Positions 43,759-53,692 of a stretch of DNA of 64,000 nucleotides are shown one piece after another. Origin of the DNA: Diphasiastrum complanatum (Eukaryota; Streptophyta; Lycopodiopsida; Lycopodiales; Lycopodiaceae); contig CM055107.1 of NCBI GenBank assembly GCA_029204225.1, positions 44,522,044-44,586,043 of the forward strand. The letters run 5' to 3'. The notes under the pieces are model-generated. The model had not been told where the DNA came from and made no database searches. It saw only the letters and a program-made list of their open reading frames with translations. A program made the translations under genes and the position numbers. Each line of letters begins with the position of its first letter. The first letter of the stretch is position 1.

Positions 43759-45102
43759 AAGTTTGGAGTTGACTATTTTGATACGTTTTCTCCCGTTGTA
43801 AAGCAAGCTAGCATACGTTTGTTAGTTGCTTTGGCCGCTTATTATGATCTGGAAATGCATCAAATAGATGAGAAAACAGCATATTTATATGGCACACTTG
43901 ATGAAACTATTTTTATGAAGCAGGCATCAGGCTATGTGAGTAGACATCATCCTAGTTGGGTTTGCTTGCTTTTAAAAAGTATATATGGTTTAAAGCAATC
44001 CGCTAGGCAATGGAATAAAAAGATAGATCAAGTCCTAAGAGCATTGGGGTTTATACCATTCATTCTTGATGGTAATGTTTATTTCAAAAGGGTGAATGAG
44101 TATTATGTATTGTTGACAGTCTATGTTGATGGTTCATTGTTGATAGGAAATTCTACTCCTTTCATCAATCATTGTAAGAAGTTAATTGGCTCTATCTTTG
44201 ATGTTTCGGACCTTGGAGAGGCAAAATTTTGCCTTGGAATTCAAATTCATCATGACAGGATAAAAGGCACCATTGCACTTCATCAACAACATTATATTTT
44301 AAAGATCCTAAAGGACTACAATATGCTGGAGTGCAAAGGCAAAGACATTCCTATGCTACCTGGAGTTAAATTATCCAAGGAAGATGGAGCGAAGACTAAA
44401 GAGGAACATGAAGAAATGTCCAAGATTCCTTATCACAATTTGATTGGATCTTTAATGTATCTCACTACTTGGACATGGCCTGATATTGCCTATGCAGTTC
44501 ATACTCTTAGTCAGTTTGCCACTAATCCTGGCGTTATTCATTGGAAGCATGCTAAATATGTTTTACAATATTTGAAAGCTACTTCCGATTATGGACTTGT
44601 TTTCTCTAAACAAGATGGTCTATCACTTGCTTCATACAGTGATGCCAGTTGGGCTTCTAATCTGGATGATTATAAAAGCATTACAGGAGGATGTAGTATA
44701 CTTTCAGGGGCAGCCATCACATGGATATGCAAGAAGCAATCTTTTGTTGCTCAATCCTCTTGCGAAGCGGAATATATCGCAGCCTCAAGAGTTTCTAATG
44801 AAGTAGTTTGGCTGCGATTCATGCTTGAACATCTACATCAACTTAATGAAGACCCAAGTTCTTTATTTATTGACAACACTTCTGCTATTGTGCTTTCAAA
44901 AGATGCCGTATTTCATGGGAGGACCAAACATATTCATATCAAGTATCATCATTTGAGAGATCTAGTCAAGAAGAAGATTATCTCCCCTATCTTCATTGAC
45001 TCAAGTAACATGGTTGTAGATATTCTTACAAAACCACTCCATGCAAAATTATTTCATCATCATAGGAAGAAGCTTGGAGTATGCAAAATTGACCAAACTT
45101 AG
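43759..45102 (+). pseudogene. E RT C-terminal part and RNase H
   Basis: RT core: VDYFDTFSPVVK, MHQIDEKTAYLYGTLDE, KSIYGLKQSARQWN. The catalytic YVDD is YVDG (LLTVYVDGSLLIG), which should abolish polymerase activity. RNase H: SDASWASNLDDYKSITGG, QSSCEAEYIAAS, with the C-terminal block HIHIKYHHLRDLVKK and DILTKPL, ending just before the PPT. Confidence 0.92.
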
Positions 45103-45110
45103 GAGGGAGC

Positions 45111-45783
45111 TGTTATGGTTTAAGTTTGATCAATTTCACCATGTATTTTAGTGCCACGCAATTTTAATTTGGGTTGTATTCTCTCAAAGTTTAAGTAGGC
45201 CTATAAGTGGTACATGGTCATACCTGGGTCCAAAGTTTTAAGGCCCAAATAAACTTAGGCAAATTTTTTTTTAGTACAAACTCGTGGAGGGCCTTCTTGT
45301 ATGATGATGCCACTTGTCCACTGGAGTTTGGTAGACCCCCATGCATATGTGCATGGGGGAGAAAAAGTTAGTTTGTCACATATCCTAGTTTGCATGCGAC
45401 ATGCAAGATGCATGCATGACAAACTAGACACATGCAATTAGACATGCAAATTGCCACCTACCTTGGACACTTGGCAATAGCATGCAATACATTGTACATA
45501 CATCTCCACGATTTGGAGGAGTGTGATTTTGGGATAATCTTCCATTCTTCATCACTTTGTTGTCTCCTCCATCTCAGATTGTGTAGTAGCTTGCAGTAGG
45601 ATCTGATCTGATCATTTACTTGTTTCTCCTTCTCCTCTCATCAGATTTCAATGAGAACAGTTGCATACTGATTCTTGGAGGAGGGCGCTACTAGTCAGAT
45701 CATTCCCACTTCGAATTCAGAGCAGAAGACCATCGAGGATTCCTAGATTGGTAAACCTCGATTTTACGATCCTTTTCTATCTG
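45111..45783 (+). repeat. E 3' LTR, deleted
   Basis: Matches the 5' LTR from TGTTATGG to CTATCTG but lacks 19 bp near 45503, about 327 bp at 45725 (ends sharing AGA) and the last 16 bp. D gag sequence follows directly at 45784. Confidence 0.9.
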
Positions 45784-46896
45784 GACTCCATTAAGCTGCC
45801 TAGTGATGCCATCAGAGAACTGCAGTTGAATAGACCCTTGGCCTTCAACTTGGTGTGAACTGGAGTCACCAAAGAAAATGTACTTTGATTCTGTAGCTGT
45901 GAGTGTAGAGAAGAGGTCCTTGCATGGCGTCATGTGCTGAGAAGCACCTAAATCGAGATACCATTGATGGGCATCTCTACTGGATTGATCTTGTACCATC
46001 AGCGCCTTCTCTTCATCTTGAGATCCTCTGACTGTGTCAGAGTTGCCTTCTTGGTGCTGCTGCATCTTCTTCTTTGCTTCATTGTGCTTGAGGATGCGAC
46101 AGTCCTTGATGTCGTGGTTGCTTCTTTTGCAATATCTGCAAAATAGCTTGGTCTTCGACGGTGATTGGTTGTGCTGTTGCTGTTGTGGTTGTAATGCTGC
46201 TGGTGGTTGTTCTGCCTTTGTCTTCTTATCCTTGAAGCCTTTCTTCTTCTTGAATTGCTGCTTGTTTGAATAGAGTGCCATGGATTTGGTACTCGTAGAT
46301 GTGGACAAGCTTTGCCTCCTAACTTCTTCCTGCAACAAACTTGCTGTCAATTTTTGGAGAGACAGTGCAGGGGTATTGCTCAGAAGCAACACTAAATTAT
46401 CGTAGGAGGATGGAAGGCTGGCAAGAAGAGACATGGTAGAGTCTTCTTCTGAGATAAGGGAACCTATTGCAGCCAGTTGGTTCAGCAATTGTTTGAACTC
46501 GTTCAGATGGTCGCTGACTGAGGTGCCTTCACTCATTCTGAGTGTCAGTACCTTCTTCCTCAAAAAGAGGCGAGTCGAGACATTTGAGGTCTCGTAGATG
46601 CTAGTGAGTGTATCCCATGCTTCTTCGGAAGTAGTGCAGTTGAATACATGAGCAATTTGAGTGTCTTTAAGGTTTCGAGATACAATGGCAAGAGCCTTGC
46701 CATCCTTGGCTTCCCAAGCTGGGAGCTGTTCGGGTTTTGCCGGTCTGGCTATAGAACCATTGACGTATCCCCATGACTCCTTTTCAATCAGGATCATCCT
46801 CATTTTGAACTTCCACATGTGGAAGTCATCTCCATTGAATTTATTGATCAAGCGGATCTTTGAGGTGCCTTCCATAGTGATCGAAATTATACACAA
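45784..46896 (-). pseudogene. D copia gag-protease, truncated by E
   Basis: Minus-strand frame starting MCIISITMEGTSKI; the second Met (MEGTSKI) is the likely true start. DUF4219/UBN2-type gag: FNGDDFHMWKFKMRMIL, TSEEAWDTLTSIYE, VSDHLNEFKQLLNQLAAIG. Zinc knuckle CRYCKRSNHDIKDC is preceded by a Lys-rich stretch and a Gln-run. The protease site is YLDLGASQHMT, where relatives have D-S-G: Leu replaces Ser, so it is probably inactive. The frame runs into E LTR sequence at 45783. The remaining D coding sequence on the other side of E is only the pre-integrase stub at 39955. Confidence 0.9.
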
Positions 46897-46970
46897 ACAA
46901 CTTAGAACAGCTTTTGGAAAAAGATCCTGGACTCTAGTAATCCACTAAACCAAAGCTCTGATACCACTTC

Positions 46971-47359
46971 TGTTGGTGTATGATGGTGGTCTGCGTGGTC
47001 TAAGATTGATTGCGACTGCAGCGGAGCCGTGACGGAAGCAGAACACGAGAGACGATTACGATGTAAACGATGTCTCTACCAACAGTAAAGAAAAACAATT
47101 ATGAACACAGTAGTAACTGCGTATTTTAGGAACGAGGATTGATTAGAGAACGGAATCAAAAGCTTGTTGTCCTTTTGGGTTATCAGAATAGGAGTTTGAG
47201 ACTGCCGTAACAGTAGGATTGCGAAGCATTATGCGTCTTGGAAAGCCATGCAATCCTCTGTCTCTGATAACCGTGTTTGTGTGCAAGTGAGTGAGAGAGA
47301 CAATTGCATTCAATCAAGAACGTAATAATTGAACAGTAGCAAATCTGTATACAAGAGAG
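46971..47359 (-). repeat. D 5' LTR, truncated next to exon 1
   Basis: Begins at 46971 with TGTTGGTGTATGATGG (the reverse of an ACACCAACA end), next to a Met PBS on the minus strand (TGGTATCAGAGC at 46968-46957). It matches the left D LTR to AGAGAG at 47359 and then stops; TTAAGGAC and exon 1 follow. The outer part of this LTR, and the rest of the C2 LTR into which D inserted, are missing. Confidence 0.88.
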
Positions 47360-47367
47360 TTAAGGAC

Positions 47368-47457
47368 CTGCATGTCAATAACAAGAAGTGCTGTTTTCTT
47401 CCAGGCAATTTCCTCCTCCAAACCATTCATAGTCCCTGATGTTAATTCTCTGGCCAT
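47368..47457 (-). CDS. Exon 1 of the isochorismatase-like gene (start codon, catalytic Asp)
   Basis: The first ATG (47457-47455) opens MARELTSGTMNGLEEEIAW, followed by KKTALLVIDMQ, 30 codons in phase 0. LLVIDMQ|NDF is the signature strand with the catalytic Asp, and the split between Gln and Asn matches the acceptor of exon 2. The donor is CAG|GTCCTT, weaker than the plant consensus GTAAGT. Only eight bases of intron separate the exon from D LTR sequence. A CAG|GT-like acceptor context just upstream of the ATG (ending at about 47474) could mean an intron in the 5' UTR. Confidence 0.88.
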
Positions 47458-49072
47458 TGCAACTTATACCTGTCATCAAAAATTAGTGAATTCAGCATAG
47501 TGAATAGGTGAGACCTAGCATGTCTACTCACATGACAGATAGTCAAAGCAAGCAATTAAAGAGATCATAATCCTCAATTATTTGCAAATTCTCAAGCTTA
47601 TCCACCAAACTAGCCATAAAAGCTATGAACAAGCAAAACCTCAAACCATGCAGTGACAGAATATGCTGCAGAGCAGTACAGATAGAAATTTTGTTGCAGG
47701 GAGGGGACTGAATTAATGCCCTAAAGAAGCAAAAACCTTCAGGACCTAATAACTTTCAACAAGTGAAAGGTCAGTTTTCTTGTCATCTATTACACATCCA
47801 CATAATTTGAAGTTTAAGTTGTTCACAAAATTGTTTTCCAACTAGCAAAGTTTAGTGATCAGCAGTTATATTGCGCTGGTCCAAAGATGCAAATTATCAG
47901 CATTTGTACTGCAGTTTTGGATAGAAGACAGCTTTCATTCCTCCAGTGCATCTAGGGACTTGATGGGTCTAACTTAGAAAATTTCCACTGATATTAGGCA
48001 AATAAGGTTGCACTTGGGAGATTCACAATCATTTTGTTGAACCTTGATGCAAATTTTCAAGCATCAACTCTACAAGGAAGATGGTGAAACTGAGACAATG
48101 TTATGTCTAGCTAGGATAGCACCCAATCTAACAACGGTGGTATGTAATCTTCAACCTTATTGAATCCCCCCAGTCTCAGACAGTCAACTTCATCATGCAT
48201 AGCATGGACCATACACTATGAGATCCTTCACACTTCGTCTATGCCCAAGAGTAAGACTAGGATTATTAGCAGAACCAGTAAGACTACTTTGTGTGCCAAT
48301 GTGGTTTATAGAAGAAACATCTCCACTAGTCATTCTTGAATGCATGTACGGGAAAAGAAACTACATGACTGGATGTTTCCGAGCTCAAAAAACACCAGCA
48401 CATTTTGCAAGAAGTGCCTCTCACTGGTGTCTCTTGTTTTGATTCCCCACTCAGTTTTGAGCATGGTTTAGCTGTTGGAAATCTACTTTTCAAGCATTTG
48501 CTGGGAATGAAGAGGGTATGCAACTACCAGTCACTGGACTTTTCAAACTTTGAAAGAGTAAGTGCGATTGGTTTTGTCAAAAGAAGAAGCTTCCCATCTA
48601 TGAACACTCCGAGATAAATTGATCTTTCAGCCTTATCTTGAGGCTAGCTTCCACAATTCCTATGTGGTTGTCCTCCTGTACCAGTATTTGAAGTATTCCA
48701 AAGTTTTTCAGGCCCATATACCCCAAAAATACATCCAAATTTTCCCATAAAAGTTTTACATGTGTGTAGCTTTCTAAGTTTTCATAATACTAATTTCTAC
48801 TCTCTAAGCAATAATAATTATTGATACTTTTTCCTTACGTTTAGATACACGCAATCATGTTACTAATTAATTGTTGAACAGGTAGAAGGGTTGTCCTCGC
48901 CCGGGAAAATCCTCGTCTAGTGAGACTTGGCCTAGTACACAGGGTGGACCCCTCTGCATGCCATGTGAAGGATGCTTCCACTAAGGAAAATCACACATCA
49001 CCATCTGCATTTGGCGAGCTATGTACATAGACTGAAAGAGGCCACCTAGAGAGCGTGAGGCTCGTGTGAGTA
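47458..49072 (-). promoter_or_regulatory. Upstream region of the isochorismatase-like gene
   Basis: This should hold the 5' UTR and promoter by position only. No convincing TATA box or conserved site could be fixed. Short open frames on both strands near 48218-48617 have no recognisable domain. No transposable element was recognised up to 49.07 kb. Confidence 0.35.
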
Positions 49073-49217
49073 TCAAGAGGGCTACAAGAATGGTCGTGAA
49101 ATACATGAGGGAATAGCGGTTCCAAGCTTTCATCAACGTCACACGAGCCTCAAGAGGGCTACAAGAATGGTCGTGAAATACATGAAGGAATAGCGGTTCC
49201 AAGATTTCATCAACGTC
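49073..49217. repeat. Two 68-bp direct repeats
   Basis: The block starting TCAAGAGGGCTACAAGAATG at 49073-49140 recurs at 49150-49217 with two differences noticed. They are separated by 9 bases. No coding sense was found. Confidence 0.9.
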
Positions 49218-49367
49218 TAGTTACAGGCCAAGGACTAAGACCATTAACAACCTATGTAATAAAAATTAGCAAACCATGTGAATTTCAAGTTAAGGCACCA
49301 AGGCCATTAAGTGACTAGGTTCATTGAGCTTGCAAGTTCTCTAACTTGAGTGTTTGGTAGGACAAGG

Positions 49368-49370
<3 letters not shown>

Positions 49371-49425
<55 letters not shown>
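49371..49425. repeat. (TC)n microsatellite
   Basis: A perfect tract of about 55 bp directly before LINE-derived sequence. Confidence 0.98.
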
Positions 49426-49426
<1 letters not shown>

Positions 49427-49427
<1 letters not shown>

Positions 49428-49760
49428 TTTGCTATCTTATTATACACGAATGATGTGGTTCTACTTTCGAGGACGAGAGAGGACCTGCAGCAGCATCTGG
49501 ATGTGCTTCATTCTTTTTGTACACAGTGGGGTTTGTCAGCGAATGTGACCAAGACCAAGGTTAAGGTGTTCAACACCTCCAAATCCTTCATGATTCGGCA
49601 GGAGCTTATATGGGATGGTCACCCACTTGAGGTAGTTGATTCCTATACATATTTGGGTGTTGTATTCTTTGGTCCCACCTTTAGTATGAGACAGGCAGCT
49701 GTTTCCTAGCTATGGAAGGGCTATTCCCCATTGGTAGATCTGGAGAGACTATATTTCTGT
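49427..49760 (+). pseudogene. LINE reverse transcriptase, 5' fragment
   Basis: Frame with LLYTNDVVLLSRTREDLQQH, where non-LTR elements have Y/FADD (Thr-Asn replaces Ala-Asp, which removes a catalytic Asp). It goes on with TQWGLSANVTKTKV, VVDSYTYLGVVF, then a stop and LWKGYSPLVDLER. B2 interrupts it at about 49761 and the frame resumes at 62450. No upstream LINE domains are seen because the fragment begins at the microsatellite. Confidence 0.8.
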
Positions 49761-50188
49761 ATCTAGATTTAGTCTATGAAAGCATCACATAAGCAAGACT
49801 TAACCCTAGAAAGCAGGAGAGAGAAAGCTTAAAGAAACTAAAGAAGGAGATCATATCATAAGCCAAGTAACAAATGACACAGAATCCCTACTTATAGCCA
49901 AGAGGAAGCCCTAAAAGGAAGCTTCCAGTGGCTAGGGCCAAACTGAGAGGGAAAATAGTGCGCCCTCCAAGAAGGCCCCCACTCTCAGTAATATGACCAA
50001 ATAACCAATATAGTGAATCATAGGGCCCAAGGCCAATAATATGGTCTAAATGTCAATGATAGGGCCCAAGGCCAACCATATAGTCTAAATGTCAAATAAT
50101 GAGTAAAAAAGGGCCCAAAGCCTGCCTATGCATAAAGTAAAGTAAATGTAAATGGACATGGCGAATGTAATGAGCCGAGTCCATAACT
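49761..50188 (-). repeat. B2 3' LTR, outer end trimmed
   Basis: About 428 bp. It matches the 5' LTR from ATCTAGATTTAGTC inward but lacks the outermost 23 bases. It ends at CCATAACT, followed by the reverse of the polypurine tract (CTCCCCGAC). Confidence 0.88.
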
Positions 50189-50232
50189 CTCCCCGACACA
50201 AAAATAAGACCCAACTGCCATAAAGGACTGGA

Positions 50233-52194
50233 TCAAGTAACAGCAAGCCCTGGAGGATCAACTGGAACAGCATCTGGTGTAGTAACAACTGGAGCAACAG
50301 CTGATGTAGAGAAATCAACAAGTGCAGCAAGAGCACGAGCCTGATCCGCAAGTGACGGTGTATGATAAAAAACATCAATGGGCTCCCATGTGGCCTCCTC
50401 AACAGGACGACCATCCCACTGGACTAAGAACTGAATCTGCCGGCGGCGTCGACTATGATGCAAACGCACCTGAAGGATAGCAGCAGGTAATAAAGGAAAG
50501 AGATCCGGTGCAGTAGGAAACTCAGCATCACGAGGAGCATCATCCTCAATAGCAGCACGTAATAAACTGACATGGAATAAATCACAGGCACGTGTGGAAG
50601 CAAGAAGCTGAAGACGATATGTAACTGGACTAAGAACCTCCAATATACAATAAGGCCCATAATAACGTGGTGTAAGCTTCTCAGTAGAAGCATGGCCCTG
50701 AATAAAATGATGACGTGCAAACCGTAGGCGTAGATATACCATATCACCAACATGAAACTCAACATAACGTCGATGACGATCAACTGAAGCCTGATAACGC
50801 TGCTGGACCTGCTGCAAATGGGAACTGGCCTGGAGAATAAGCTCGCGAGCACCTGATAGAAATGAAGACAGTGTTACAGGTGTATCCTCGGGAGGAAGAG
50901 GAATACCAGGTAAAAGAGGTGCATAACCATGAGATAATAAAAATGGTGCAACGCCGGTGCTGGTACTAACAGAGCTGTTATAGCTATACTCTGCCAAACA
51001 TAAGTGCTGATCCCAATCCTTCCCTGAAGGAGTAACAAAATGGCGCAAATAATCCTCAAGGATCCTGTTAAGGACCTCAGACTGCCCATCAGAAGTAGAA
51101 TGATAAGCAGACCCCATAAAAAGCTGTACATCCAATATACGCATAAGCTCTGTCCAGAACAATGATGTAAACTTACTATCCCGATCAGAAAGGATAGTAC
51201 GAGGAAACCCATGTAGGCGAAATATCTCTGAAAGGAACAAGCGTGCACACTGCTCTGCTGTGATAGTACTGCGGATGGGTATGAAATGTGCCTGTTTCGA
51301 GAACCTGTCAACTACCACCATACATGAATCGTGACCACGACGGGTGCGGGGAAGGCCAATGATGAAGTCCATAGAAATATCAGTCCACTGGCGGTGAGGA
51401 ATAGACCAACTCTGAAGCAAACCAGCGGACTTAGCACGGGAGTACTTATTACGTAAGCAGAAAGGACAGGTACGAATAAGTACAACAAGCTCTTTCCTAA
51501 GGGATGGCCAATAGAAATGATCCTTAAGACGAGCATAAGACTTCTGAAAACCAAAATGACCCCCAACTGGGGACGAATGAGCATCCGACAACAACTGAGA
51601 ACGGATACCCAAAGAACTAGGAATACAAAGAGAACCATAATGATAAAGACGGTGGTCAACAATGGAATAAGCCTGATGAGGTGAAGACGACATAGCTGGA
51701 GCAGAACTATAAACATCACGAAAATCAGAACATGTAAGATAAGCAGATGGAAGATCATCAAACCAGGAAGGGATCGTGGCAACAAGGGTATTCAATAAAG
51801 CAGAAAGTCTAGACAATGCGTCAGCAGCAGTGTTAGCACGACCAGGACGATACAAAATAGAAAAATCAAAAGATTGTAAAAACTGCAACCAACGAAACTG
51901 ACGATCACTAAGATCACGCTGGGAGAAGAGATAACGTAAGGACTGATGATCAGTAACGATATCAAAAGGAACACGGTACAGGTAATGGCGCCACTTCTTA
52001 AGAGCATAGATAATGGCAAGAAGCTCTTTCTCATGGACAGAATAACGTTGCTCATAAGAGCGTAAACGACGCGACTCATAAGCAATAATACACTGAGACT
52101 GACGAAGCAAGGCACCCAAACCAACATTACTAGCATCGGTCTCAACAATAAATTTCTGATCAAACTGTGGTAAACACAGGACATAGGCCTCCAC
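50233..52194 (-). CDS. B2 RNase H-integrase-chromodomain
   Basis: A 653-codon frame. RNase H: FIVETDASNVGLGALLRQ, HEKELLAIIYALKKWRHY, TDHQSLRYL, RANTAADALSRL. Integrase: HHCC (GGHFGFQKSYARLKDHFYWP, CPFCLRNK) and DDE in [22 protein letters not shown] and STSDGQSEVLNR. Then follow a GPY-type module (RYYGPYCILE), FHVSLLR and a chromodomain (IQFLVQWDGRPVEEATWEPIDVF) with a Ser/Ala/Val-rich tail. All integrase residues expected for strand transfer are present. It begins after a TAG that separates it from RT and has no start codon of its own in the polyprotein. Confidence 0.9.
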   Translation of the reverse strand: MEAYVLCLPQFDQKFIVETDASNVGLGALLRQSQCIIAYESRRLRSYEQRYSVHEKELLAIIYALKKWRHYLYRVPFDIVTDHQSLRYLFSQRDLSDRQFRWLQFLQSFDFSILYRPGRANTAADALSRLSALLNTLVATIPSWFDDLPSAYLTCSDFRDVYSSAPAMSSSPHQAYSIVDHRLYHYGSLCIPSSLGIRSQLLSDAHSSPVGGHFGFQKSYARLKDHFYWPSLRKELVVLIRTCPFCLRNKYSRAKSAGLLQSWSIPHRQWTDISMDFIIGLPRTRRGHDSCMVVVDRFSKQAHFIPIRSTITAEQCARLFLSEIFRLHGFPRTILSDRDSKFTSLFWTELMRILDVQLFMGSAYHSTSDGQSEVLNRILEDYLRHFVTPSGKDWDQHLCLAEYSYNSSVSTSTGVAPFLLSHGYAPLLPGIPLPPEDTPVTLSSFLSGARELILQASSHLQQVQQRYQASVDRHRRYVEFHVGDMVYLRLRFARHHFIQGHASTEKLTPRYYGPYCILEVLSPVTYRLQLLASTRACDLFHVSLLRAAIEDDAPRDAEFPTAPDLFPLLPAAILQVRLHHSRRRRQIQFLVQWDGRPVEEATWEPIDVFYHTPSLADQARALAALVDFSTSAVAPVVTTPDAVPVDPPGLAVT

Positions 52195-53039
52195 AACAGC
52201 ACGACGAAGAGTGTCAAAGGCGAACTAACAATCAGAAGTCCAAACAAAAGCACTAGACTTCTTCAAAAGGGCATGAAGAGGGGCAGCCACAGTGGCAAAG
52301 TGAGGAACAGGACGACGAAGGTGAGTAGCGAGACCAAGAAACATACGAACATGGTGGACATCTGTGGGAACAGGCCAATCAGTGATTGCCCAAACCTTAT
52401 GAGGGTCCAAACGAATACGACCATCACAAATGAGAAATCCTAAAAACTCAATCTCAACAACAGCAAAGGAACACTTAGAAAGTTTAGCGAACAACTGGTG
52501 ATGAACAAGCAATTGAAAAACAGATGAAAGATGTAACACATGCTCATCAAGAGTCTCACCAAAAGGAAGAACACGAAACTCATACAAACCAAGATGGGTA
52601 TGAAACGCAGTCTTGTGTTCGTCCGAAGGATGCATCCTAATCTGGTGATAGCCGGAACGTAAGTCTATCTTAGAGAAAAGATGAGAGGTGCCTAACTGGT
52701 CAAAGAGATCATCCATGTGAGGAATAGGATACTGGTTACGGATGGTCAACTTTTTGAGGGCACGATAATCAATGTAGAGGCGTTTGGAACCATCTTTCTT
52801 ACTGACAAGGAGAACAGGGGCACCAAAAGGACTGTGACTAGGAACAATAAGGCCCTGATCTAGTAAAGCAGTAATCTGAAGCTCAACCTCATCACGCTCA
52901 GACTTAGACATACGGTAAGGAGGCCGGGAGGGAGGAGCAGAACCAGGACGCAAATCAATATGGTGGTTCACATCACGTAATGGTGGTAGCGTCGTAGGTT
53001 CTGAAAAGACAAATGCATACTGATGTAATAAGTCAGAGA
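52195..53039 (-). pseudogene. B2 reverse transcriptase lacking the catalytic motif
   Basis: Frame holding VISDLLHQYAFVFSEP, RPPYRMSKSERDEV, FGAPVLLVSKKDGSKRLYID and [11 protein letters not shown]. At about 52555 LPFG jumps to ETLDEHVLHL: about 35 residues present in B1, including YFDDIL, are deleted in frame. A TAG near 52227 (WTSDC*FAFDTL) separates it from RNase H, and a frameshift near 53040 separates it from the protease. It cannot encode an active polymerase. Confidence 0.9.
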
Positions 53040-53692
53040 TCACCGAACAGCTGCTGGAGGAGAGGTAGTCACTGAAGAATCTGCTGCAGCACGCTGAACA
53101 CATAATAAAGCTGCATAATGAGCCTTAGGTAGGCTGCGGATAAACTGCTTCCCGCTGATCAGCTGGAAATCTGCCTGAGAATCAATACCAGCAAGTGAGT
53201 GGGTCACTGCATCATGAACAAATGTCAATGTCTGCTGAGCCAGGTCCAAAGTAACCGCTCCCAATGAAGCAAACCAATCAGCACCAAGGATAAGGTCATA
53301 GCGCTCCAGAGGAATGATATAAAGATCTGCCTGTCCAGAAAAATCACCAATGCGGTAGGATAATTTCTGAAACATCTGAGAACTAGGAAATGAGTGAGAA
53401 CTGGCAACCTCGACTGTGAGAGGCTGTGGAGCAGGAATAGGTGAAGCGCGTATCCGGCTGAGAACATAACTGCTGATAAAAGAATGAGTGCTGCCGGTAT
53501 CAACTAAAGCAATATACTCACGACCAGTAATGCGCACACGTAGCCGAATGGAGCGAGGACCGGGGTACCCTGTCCAGGTAGCATAAGCAAGCTGAGCATG
53601 GAAAGTAGCAGGAAGTAAATCAGTAGAAGGCTCAGGAGATAGATCAGGCTCATCAGATACATGAATGTAGATATCGGACTCATCTGGGGTAG
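53040..53692 (-). pseudogene. B2 aspartic protease
   Basis: Continues from gag across the A4 insertion (EGTT|PDESDIYIHV). The protease reads YIALVDTGSTHSFISSY, an intact DTG triad, with the second landmark YDLILGADWFASLGAV. It ends in a stop near 53040, where the RT frame overlaps by a shift. On the A4 side the open frame appears to run on into the LTR, which is not protease. Confidence 0.87.

Larger units (their letters stand above)
39956..45783 (+). mobile_element. E: Ty1/copia element nested in D
   Basis: 5' LTR 39956-40983, PBS TGGTATCAGAGC at 40985-40996, gag-protease, integrase, RT, RNase H in copia order, PPT AGGAGGGAGC at 45101-45110, and 3' LTR from 45111. The 3' LTR lost an internal block of about 327 bp and its last 16 bases. 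No target duplication remains, and about 60-100 codons of D between its protease and pre-integrase motifs are missing at the site. Several stops and mutated catalytic residues show that it is dead. Confidence 0.93.
2803..47457 (-). other. Host gene: isochorismatase/nicotinamidase-like hydrolase, 4 exons seen, TE-filled introns
   Basis: Four coding exons on the minus strand join with consistent phases into about 185 codons: 90 + 114 + 235 + 117 nt. Introns measure 10,682, 33,017 and 400 bp. All three begin with GT and end with AG. The exons carry the family landmarks in order: LLVIDMQ|NDF (catalytic Asp), IVKSRFSAF (catalytic Lys) and VQTPNC (catalytic Cys). From memory of the family, the closest relative is the Arabidopsis At3g16190 type (an isochorismatase-family protein described as a probable inactive nicotinamidase), about 196 residues long, so only some 15-20 C-terminal residues would be missing. 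Members are small cytosolic alpha/beta hydrolases. The substrate cannot be read from the sequence. Exons show no stop or frameshift despite dozens of kilobases of inserted elements, which suggests the gene is still under selection. This is inference and needs transcript evidence. Confidence 0.85.

Noticed and set aside
48218-48617. Short overlapping open frames upstream of the host gene
   Set aside because: No domain, no consistent frame, both strands equally open.
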